Shown: in pieces, positions 59,129 to 64,000 of the stretch
Layout of the letters: the number at the start of each line of letters is the position of its first letter
How positions within the stretch are numbered: the first letter of the stretch is position 1
Source: Bacteroidetes bacterium UKL13-3
Lineage (GTDB): Bacteria > Bacteroidota > Bacteroidia > UKL13-3
DNA: 64,000 nt
Assembly (NCBI GenBank): GCA_001602415.1
Contig: CP012155.1
Span: 1,550,001 to 1,614,000, forward strand
Reading direction: 5' to 3'
Position numbers and translations under genes: made by a program
Notes under the pieces: model-generated
Databases searched by the model: none
Seen by the model: only the letters and a program-made list of their open reading frames with translations
Told to the model about the DNA's origin: nothing

Positions 59129-62047
59129 CTATCTCAAAAGAGTAATTGTTCCTTTGAAAACGAGTTCTTCCTCAGCATTTGCTTTACATGTTAAAGTATA
59201 AAAATAGGTTCCTGTTGTAGCCTCTTTTCCGTTCCATGCTTGGGTTAAATCCGTTGTTTCGAATACCAATTTCCCCCAACGGTTGTATACTTTAAACTCA
59301 GTTGATTTGATGTTCACATAATCAGGAATAATCACATCGTTTAACCCATCATTGTTTGGGGTAAATACATTAGGAATGTTAGCAGAGGCAGGGCAACTGT
59401 TTTTTACCTTTATGGTTGTTTCGTTGCTGCAATTATTGGTATCGGTAATTAGCAAGTGGATGTTTTCGTAATTTGTAATCGTAAAAGTGTTTGATGTATC
59501 AGCATAGTTCCATAAATAGTGCGCATATGGAATATCCGTTTCAAGTAGCTTACCAAGTTCACACGTTTCAATAAAATCTGTTATGAAAATTTGTGGTCGA
59601 AGTTTAATTACAACATTTGCAGAATCACTGTATTTGCAGCCAAAGCTATCTGTAATATTTACCCAATATTTTCCACTTGTATCAATAGCTATGGTGCTGG
59701 TTGTTGAGCCAGTATTCCAAAGGTAGGATAGAAGGTTCGGGTTGGCCGCCAGCAGCACAACAGAATCAACACATACAACTGCGTTTTTTTGTTTAAGAAC
59801 GGTGGGTACTTCATGGTTGTAAAGGTTAAAACTATCTACACTGAAACATCCTTCATTGTTTGTTACCTTGGCTAAATAAAAACCGGGCTTTGATGTTGTT
59901 ATAACGAGAGTTGTTTCTCCAGTGCTCCACAGTACCTTGTTTTGTGTATTTTTAGCATCAAGAATAATTGATGTGCCTTTGCAAACAGTGGTGTCGTTGC
60001 GCAACGTAATTGTAGGTTTATCTTTAGCAAAAAAACTAATCGTATCAGCGTTAGTGCAATAGTCTTTGTGGGTTATAAGCCAATATGTTCCAGGTTGATT
60101 TATCACAATAAATGAATCGGAAACACCCGTGCTCCAAGCAAAACTATCTAGGTTGGTTGGCGAGGTTGTTAAAATAATATTGGTGTTAAAACAATCGCTC
60201 ACATCTTCGCCAAATGAAAATGGCACCTTGAGTTGGGCATTAATTTCAATGGTATCACCCGACCAGCAAGTATTGTTTTCGGTACGCAATTTGTATACTC
60301 CAGTTTCTGAAACCTGAATGGTTTGCGTGCTATCTCCGGTATTCCATATAAACTTTTTGGCTTGAGGTGAAACGGCTTTTAAAATATACAGCGGATCAAT
60401 ACATACACTTGTATCGCCACCTAAGTTTACTTTTGGAACCTTATCTATAGTTACGTTTATGGTATCTTTAGTTGTGCAGCCATTTTGAGTTTGCCTAATG
60501 GTGTAAGCCCCACTGCTGTATGCTGCAATTTCACGTGTGGTGGCTCCGGTACTCCATAAATAGCTACTTGCCGATGGTTCTACACTCAAAATTAAGAGTG
60601 TATTTTCACAAGCAGAAGTATCTTTAATCGGTTTTTGTGCACCTAATAATGTTATGTTAATGGTATCTCTAACACTGCACAATCCATCAGTAACTGCTAC
60701 AAAATAACGTTCGCGAGCTGATGTGTATATAGTTGGCGTGGTATCACCTGTATTCCATTTGTATTTGGTTGCATTGGTGGTGGAGGCATTTAATAAAAAC
60801 TTTTCTTGTCTGCACAGGGCAGTATCTGGTCGCAAAATCAATGTGTCCATTGTTGATTTAAATACCAAAATAGTATCGTATGCCGAGCAGTTAAAATCTG
60901 TTACTTTTAAAATGTAAAAATCCTGATTAGAGGCGGTATAGGTACTTCCTGTTCCTGCAGCAAAACTTATTCCTGTAGTAAAAATATACCAGTTGTAAGT
61001 GTAAAAGCTTTTGGTTTTTTTGGATTTTAAGGTAACTGGTCGGTTGAAGCAAATAGTTGTATCACGGCCTAAATCAACGGTGGGTTTAATATTACTTGCA
61101 ATGGTTACAGTATCATAATTGGTGCATGATCCTTTCGTTAGTCTTACCCAATATTTGCCAGTATCGGTAACTGTAATGATAGGAAAAGTGGAGCCATTTT
61201 TCCACAAATAATTGGATGTTTGAGCGTTGGTAGCAGTGAGTGTTTTGGAGAGTGGGCCATACTTGCAAAAAGAAGAATCGAGTCCTAAAACGTTTTCTAC
61301 AACTTGGTCAAAAGTAGAACAGGAGTCGATGAGTTTAACATCATCAATATAGTAATATGCTTGTTTTGCTTGTCCGCCATTTATGTTTAGCAATTGGCTT
61401 GCATCATCAGCCCCAAATCGTCCGATGGTTACAAAACGTTCGCCACCCGAAGCCACAAAACTTCCTGATAATTTTGTCCAGTTTACCTTGTCAACAATAT
61501 AGGATGTCGACTCTATTTGAGGATTGAAATTAATTTGGTTTGAATCGTTTCGTGAAACAGGATTGGAAGTGAATAATGCACCTAAATTTTTAACAGCGTA
61601 GCCTAATAAGCCACTATCAGCTCGCGAAACAAACATTTCAAAATAATACCTGCGACCAGCTTTTAACGGTTTGGTGAGTTCAGATTGGATGTATTCTCGT
61701 TTAAAACCGGGAGCACTTCCTGCAACAGGTTCACTAAAAGCACACAATCCCATATAAGCGCCACCACTGTTTGCCAAACGTGTGCCTACCCAATTTCTTG
61801 GTACAGAAAGACCAGTGTAATCAGGACTGCAAGCTTTGTAATAAAAACTTTTACCAAGTGTGGGGCGTTTCCAGCCTCTGGCATAACTAACTACATCGTT
61901 TGTGTCGGCTAAATTAAACGGACACTGAGAGGTTGTTTCAAAATCTCCATTGGTTATTAAGTCGGATTGTGCATAGCTATTTACAGATGCTCCCAATAAA
62001 AGGGTTGCGCTAATAAAATAGTATGTTTTCAGCCAATGATGTACCAT
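59129..62047 (-). CDS. Large T9SS-exported surface protein with gliding motility-associated C-terminal domain
   Basis: A 972-residue protein. Signal peptide (to about 26), then an N-terminal region with NGDFETTSQCP and WKRPTLGKSFYYKACSPD, a jelly-roll-like module. From about residue 260 to 875 about nine similar units run, each with the frame YLWNTGSTT.TI.V...G.YWV..T...C...D. The end is the gliding motility-associated (type B) sorting domain: IPNVFTPNNDGLNDVIIPDYV, FKVYNRWGKLVFETTDLTQAWNGKEATTGTYFYTL. It is likely a surface adhesin or repeat-built structural protein. It lies opposite the secreted nuclease. Confidence 0.88.
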   Translation of the reverse strand: MVHHWLKTYYFISATLLLGASVNSYAQSDLITNGDFETTSQCPFNLADTNDVVSYARGWKRPTLGKSFYYKACSPDYTGLSVPRNWVGTRLANSGGAYMGLCAFSEPVAGSAPGFKREYIQSELTKPLKAGRRYYFEMFVSRADSGLLGYAVKNLGALFTSNPVSRNDSNQINFNPQIESTSYIVDKVNWTKLSGSFVASGGERFVTIGRFGADDASQLLNINGGQAKQAYYYIDDVKLIDSCSTFDQVVENVLGLDSSFCKYGPLSKTLTATNAQTSNYLWKNGSTFPIITVTDTGKYWVRLTKGSCTNYDTVTIASNIKPTVDLGRDTTICFNRPVTLKSKKTKSFYTYNWYIFTTGISFAAGTGSTYTASNQDFYILKVTDFNCSAYDTILVFKSTMDTLILRPDTALCRQEKFLLNASTTNATKYKWNTGDTTPTIYTSARERYFVAVTDGLCSVRDTINITLLGAQKPIKDTSACENTLLILSVEPSASSYLWSTGATTREIAAYSSGAYTIRQTQNGCTTKDTINVTIDKVPKVNLGGDTSVCIDPLYILKAVSPQAKKFIWNTGDSTQTIQVSETGVYKLRTENNTCWSGDTIEINAQLKVPFSFGEDVSDCFNTNIILTTSPTNLDSFAWSTGVSDSFIVINQPGTYWLITHKDYCTNADTISFFAKDKPTITLRNDTTVCKGTSIILDAKNTQNKVLWSTGETTLVITTSKPGFYLAKVTNNEGCFSVDSFNLYNHEVPTVLKQKNAVVCVDSVVLLAANPNLLSYLWNTGSTTSTIAIDTSGKYWVNITDSFGCKYSDSANVVIKLRPQIFITDFIETCELGKLLETDIPYAHYLWNYADTSNTFTITNYENIHLLITDTNNCSNETTIKVKNSCPASANIPNVFTPNNDGLNDVIIPDYVNIKSTEFKVYNRWGKLVFETTDLTQAWNGKEATTGTYFYTLTCKANAEEELVFKGTITLLR

Positions 62048-62065
62048 CTAAATTTCAAAACAACA

Positions 62066-62470
62066 TTATTGTTCGGAAGGTAAACCTTCGTTTTTCCATC
62101 GCATAAATCCACCATCCATATCTATAATTTTTTGGAAACCTTTTTTGCGCATCATATCTGATGCCTCAGAGCTTCTGCCGCCTGATGCGCAGTATACAAA
62201 AACAGTAATATTGGTATCTAGCTTGCTGATTTCATCTTCAAAATCATCTCTGAAAATATCAAGGTGACGGGCATCCTTTAAATGTCCTTTTTTCCATTCA
62301 CCAGGAGTGCGTACGTCCAATAAAATACCTTTTTCGGTAGTTAGCTGTTTTGCGAAATCTTTTGGAGATAACAATAAAAATTGAGTGTTAGTTGCTGATG
62401 GAGAGTTTTTTTGAGAGCATCCTGCAAGTGCCCATAAAAAAGCAAACGAGAATAAAATATTTTTAATCAT
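62066..62470 (-). CDS. Rhodanese-domain lipoprotein
   Basis: A 134-residue protein. Lipoprotein signal ends ALAGC (Cys18). The rhodanese domain covers about 32-132: LLLSPKDFAKQL, GILLDVRTPGEWKKGHLKDARHLDI, and the active-site loop VYCASGGRS with Cys94. It would face the periplasm as a sulphur transferase or phosphatase-like protein; the substrate is unknown. It starts immediately upstream of the adhesin gene on the same strand, but the two are not clearly related. Confidence 0.85.
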   Translation of the reverse strand: MIKNILFSFAFLWALAGCSQKNSPSATNTQFLLLSPKDFAKQLTTEKGILLDVRTPGEWKKGHLKDARHLDIFRDDFEDEISKLDTNITVFVYCASGGRSSEASDMMRKKGFQKIIDMDGGFMRWKNEGLPSEQ

Positions 62471-62640
62471 TTGTATTTATTTGTTAGTTGTACAATACTG
62501 TAAGTTGTAAATATAATAACACAATTTTAAATTATAGTTTTTGTTTGTCAAAATATACAAACAGCAGGGAATAAGATATTTTCCACTAGCCAAAGGATAA
62601 AGTTACATAATTACAAATCAAACTGTATTTTAGCACACTC

Positions 62641-63405
62641 ATGCAAATTACATTTTTAGGAACAGGAACTTCACAAGGTGTGCCGCTTATTGCGTGCGAG
62701 TGTTCGGTTTGTTCGTCTGCGAACGAAAAAGATAAGCGCTTGCGTTCTTCTATATTGGTACAATTACAAGGTTTGGATATTGTTGTTGATTCAGGACCAG
62801 ATTTTAGGCAACAGATATTACGATCTGGAATTAAAAAGTTGGACGCTCTTTTGTTTACGCATGCTCACAAAGATCATATTGCCGGAATGGATGATATTCG
62901 TGGCTTCAATTTTAAAATGAAAACCGCTGTTGATGTTTATTGCACCGAACAAGTGGAAAAGCAAATGCACCAGGAGTTTCATTATATTTTTAGTGAGATT
63001 AAGTATCCAGGAATTCCGGAACTCAACATACATCGAATAGATAAAAACTCACATATTGATGTGAAAGGGATGCATATTCAACCTATTGAAGTGATGCACT
63101 ATAAATTACCAGTATTGGGTTTTAGGTTTCATGATTTTGTGTATATAACCGATGCCAATTTTATTAGTGAAACTGAAAAGCTAAAAATGAAAGGTTGTGA
63201 TACTTTGGTTTTAAACGCACTTAGAAGAGAACAGCATGTTTCGCACTTTAGCTTGCAAGAAGCGCTTGATTTGATTGCTGAACTCAAACCCAAACGCACT
63301 TATCTCACGCATATTAGTCATCAATTGGGTTTGCACGATGAAGTTAGTAACGAGCTCCCTCCAAATGTGTTTTTAGCTTACGATACTTTGCAAATAGAGT
63401 GCTAA
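62641..63405 (+). CDS. Metallo-beta-lactamase-fold hydrolase (PhnP-like)
   Basis: A 254-residue hydrolase. The metal-binding motif HAHKDH lies at residues 74-79. The N-terminal MQITFLGTGTSQGVPLIACECSVCSS is typical of the PhnP/phosphoribosyl cyclic-phosphodiesterase group, with an N-terminal Cys pair. Later ligands are in IEVMHYKLPVLGFRF and YITDANFI, and in YLTHISHQLG. The PhnP operon for phosphonates is absent, so it could act on another cyclic phosphodiester. The start is the ATG at 62641. Confidence 0.82.
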   Translation: MQITFLGTGTSQGVPLIACECSVCSSANEKDKRLRSSILVQLQGLDIVVDSGPDFRQQILRSGIKKLDALLFTHAHKDHIAGMDDIRGFNFKMKTAVDVYCTEQVEKQMHQEFHYIFSEIKYPGIPELNIHRIDKNSHIDVKGMHIQPIEVMHYKLPVLGFRFHDFVYITDANFISETEKLKMKGCDTLVLNALRREQHVSHFSLQEALDLIAELKPKRTYLTHISHQLGLHDEVSNELPPNVFLAYDTLQIEC

Positions 63406-63406
63406 C

Positions 63407-64000
63407 ATGAGCATTCCACATTCTCAACACCAACAGTATCCAACAATCATAGCGCTTGCAAAAAAGCTTGAAAAATTATTAAGTGGCGCAATATTGAATG
63501 ATGCTTATACACTAAGCTCTGATGAGTTGGTTTTGGTATTTCAACTGCCTTCTAATATTTTTTTTACCTTTAAAATTGTTCAACAATACCAATCATGTTT
63601 TTTATTTTTTGAAGAAGGTAAACCCGAAAAAATATCAAACGCTCAAGCCTGTTTTGATGCAATCATCGGTAAAGCTATTCAACAAGTTAAACATCATATA
63701 GGCAATAGATCATTTACGTTTATTGTAGATGCAAATGAGCAATTGGTTTTTAAAATGTATGACGGATTGGTAAATGTATTGTTGTTTACAGATGGTAAAG
63801 TTACAGATGTTTTCCGTGAGCGAATCACAAACGATTGGAATCTTTCTCTTGCCGATTTTACGAAGAACCCAGCAGTTGAGGAAGACGACCATGTAGGTAA
63901 ATTCTATCTATACAAACGCAATCATATTCATCCGCTGTATTTTTCGATAACCAAACAACCAGATAACTTATTGTTTGAGTCGGATGATGTTACACAAACA
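63407..64000 (+). CDS. Probable NFACT-family protein, N-terminal part (truncated by window end)
   Basis: 198 codons run to the edge without a stop, starting MSIPHSQHQQYPTIIALAKKLEKLLSGAILNDAYTLSSDELVLVFQLPSNIFFTF. The pattern of an N-terminal helical segment, SSDELVLVFQ, then GNRSFTFIVDANEQLVFKMYDGLVNVLLF resembles the NFACT-N domain of Rqc2/fibronectin-binding homologues, which add C-terminal tails on stalled ribosomes. The coiled-coil and RNA-binding part lies beyond the window, so the call is moderate. It follows the hydrolase gene by one base. Confidence 0.55.
   Translation, partial: MSIPHSQHQQYPTIIALAKKLEKLLSGAILNDAYTLSSDELVLVFQLPSNIFFTFKIVQQYQSCFLFFEEGKPEKISNAQACFDAIIGKAIQQVKHHIGNRSFTFIVDANEQLVFKMYDGLVNVLLFTDGKVTDVFRERITNDWNLSLADFTKNPAVEEDDHVGKFYLYKRNHIHPLYFSITKQPDNLLFESDDVTQT

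Noticed and set aside
1-64000. tRNA, rRNA or CRISPR array
   Set aside because: No cloverleaf-like or ribosomal sequence and no regularly spaced repeat with unique spacers was found by reading.

Overview
The window is about 37% GC (estimated by eye) and comes from a member of the Bacteroidota. The evidence is the promoter style (a -33 TTG and a -7 TAnnTTTG box), two proteins with type IX secretion sorting domains, a T9SS plug protein (DUF5103), the Bacteroidota families DUF6089, DUF6588 and DUF6952, and a complete 14-gene nuo operon with a short NuoG. Genus cannot be told from the sequence.

Layout. (1) 1-6150: end of a surface polysaccharide locus for UDP-L-FucNAc synthesis (CapE, CapF, CapG types), a glycosyltransferase, two cupins and a GDP-mannose pyrophosphorylase. 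(2) 6.3-11.3 kb: a toxin-antitoxin island with YefM-YoeB, a GNAT-like protein with a small basic partner, a frameshifted PIN module and HipBA. It is marked by three copies of the 3' end of the T9SS plug gene and by a remnant of a second yoeB 3' end, so it looks like repeated integration at the yoeB/plug junction. (3) 11-29.3 kb: chromosomal genes, including the plug protein, an ABC-F ATPase, a GH130 enzyme overlapping a fused GT4 glycosyltransferase, a stress/envelope cluster (lipoprotein, barrel, YtxH, PPK2, Dps, Mla-type ABC transporter), an OmpA protein with thrombospondin type 3 repeats, and a decayed HMA-AraC regulator.

(4) 29.4-40 kb: accessory region and the most interesting part. It contains IS4, IS110 and IS30 family elements, a KilA-N protein, a SIR2 protein paired with a phage-tail gpD/VgrG-like protein, a tyrosine recombinase, and an OLD-like ATPase with a possible nuclease partner. 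Cassette ends are complementary in the way integron cassettes are. Two identical 74-nt hairpin repeats lie immediately after two of the gene pairs. The recombinase points away from the following cassette, as in an integron. I read this as an integron-like cassette system carrying probable defence genes. The recombinase has a homopolymer frameshift near its start.

(5) 40.1-54.9 kb: nuoA-N on the minus strand behind a clear promoter. A ClpP-family protease sits between nuoH and nuoI, and a GxxExxY gene sits between nuoE and nuoF, enclosed by inverted repeats. Two empty pairs of the same inverted repeats lie at nuoL/nuoK and nuoM/nuoN. (6) 54.9-64 kb: thioredoxin, outer-membrane protein, a flippase-like membrane protein, a secreted nuclease-like protein, a large T9SS surface protein, a rhodanese lipoprotein, a metallo-hydrolase and the start of a probable NFACT protein.

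Several genes (PIN toxin, HMA-AraC, recombinase, IS4 transposase) need a one- or two-base correction to read through, three of them at A runs. They may be decaying, or some may be assembly errors. No rRNA, tRNA or CRISPR array was seen.
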